64,000 nt of DNA from Clostridia bacterium (GTDB lineage: Bacteria > Bacillota > Clostridia > Lachnospirales > Lachnospiraceae). Every line of letters begins with the position of its first letter. Position 1 is the stretch's first letter. Where the stretch lies: NCBI GenBank assembly GCA_910574475.1, contig CAJTAT010000005.1, positions 332,677 to 396,676 on the forward strand, given 5' to 3'. Position numbers and translations under genes: made by a program. The notes beneath the pieces were generated by a model. That model had not been told where the DNA came from. It did no database searches and saw nothing but the letters and a program-made list of their open reading frames with translations. This document shows, piece after piece, positions 63,956 through 64,000 of this stretch.

Positions 63956-64000
63956 CTATGCACACCATTTCTCTTTATATTTCATGATTCGTTTATTTTC

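Overview
The window looks like a chromosome segment of an anaerobic, Gram-positive gut-type Clostridia, most likely Lachnospiraceae. The basis is the gene content: a single-chain pyruvate:ferredoxin oxidoreductase, a CIRCE-controlled hrcA-grpE-dnaK-dnaJ operon, a lepA-hemW pair, strong purine-rich Shine-Dalgarno sites, lipobox-type binding proteins, and Rpn-type and TnpV-type mobile debris. No rRNA, tRNA or CRISPR array was found.

Layout. (1) 1-309: the 3' end of a parvulin-type peptidyl-prolyl isomerase gene. (2) 310-21,000: an accessory catabolic region built of two parallel modules. Module 1 holds two single-domain SnoaL-like proteins, a DctPQM TRAP transporter, an aspartase-like lyase, an isochorismatase-fold amidase, a ribose-type sugar ABC transporter and a zinc alcohol dehydrogenase. 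Module 2 holds a second DctPQM set, two tandem two-domain SnoaL-like proteins, a YkvI-type membrane protein and a 97% identical copy of the dehydrogenase. A PIN/AbrB toxin-antitoxin pair sits between them. Three transcription units in this region share one upstream architecture of direct repeats 20 bp apart followed by an extended -10. (3) 21,119-24,009: an AraC-type regulator, and an AAA ATPase gene flanked by a perfect 40-bp direct repeat. (4) 24,010-33,629: a tight catabolic operon (uroporphyrinogen-decarboxylase-fold protein, creatininase-fold hydrolase, split transketolase, third zinc dehydrogenase, beta-hydroxyacid dehydrogenase, CitE-type lyase, CoA-acylating aldehyde dehydrogenase), then a D-2-hydroxyacid dehydrogenase. 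(5) 33,764-38,800: a zone of decay. A PIN toxin gene is interrupted by two different small elements, a glycosyltransferase gene is wrecked, and an intact YtcJ-type amidohydrolase lies between. (6) 38,876-50,232: an Rpn nuclease, lepA, hemW, a HAD phosphatase, a MoxR/VWA pair, membrane proteins, a PAP2 phosphatase and a CPBP protease. (7) 50,332-58,217: clpB and the divergent heat-shock operon. (8) 58,272-64,000: a coiled-coil protein, a small Rpn-tail protein, nifJ, then a truncated DeoR regulator next to a truncated tnpV.

How the genes may work together. The TRAP binding proteins keep the arginine that usually grips a carboxylate, so the modules probably import organic or sugar acids. The ABC transporter suggests a sugar or cyclitol as well. 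Dehydrogenase, hydrolase, transketolase, aldehyde-to-acyl-CoA and CitE-type steps would carry a polyol or sugar acid to C2/C3 units and acyl-CoA. The substrate cannot be read from the sequence. The items most worth following up are a structured leader present twice with compensatory base changes (14321-14430 and 32546-32658), the shared promoter architecture, a passenger-only inverted-repeat element with an 11-bp target duplication (34601-35365), and the repeated TRAP plus SnoaL pairing.
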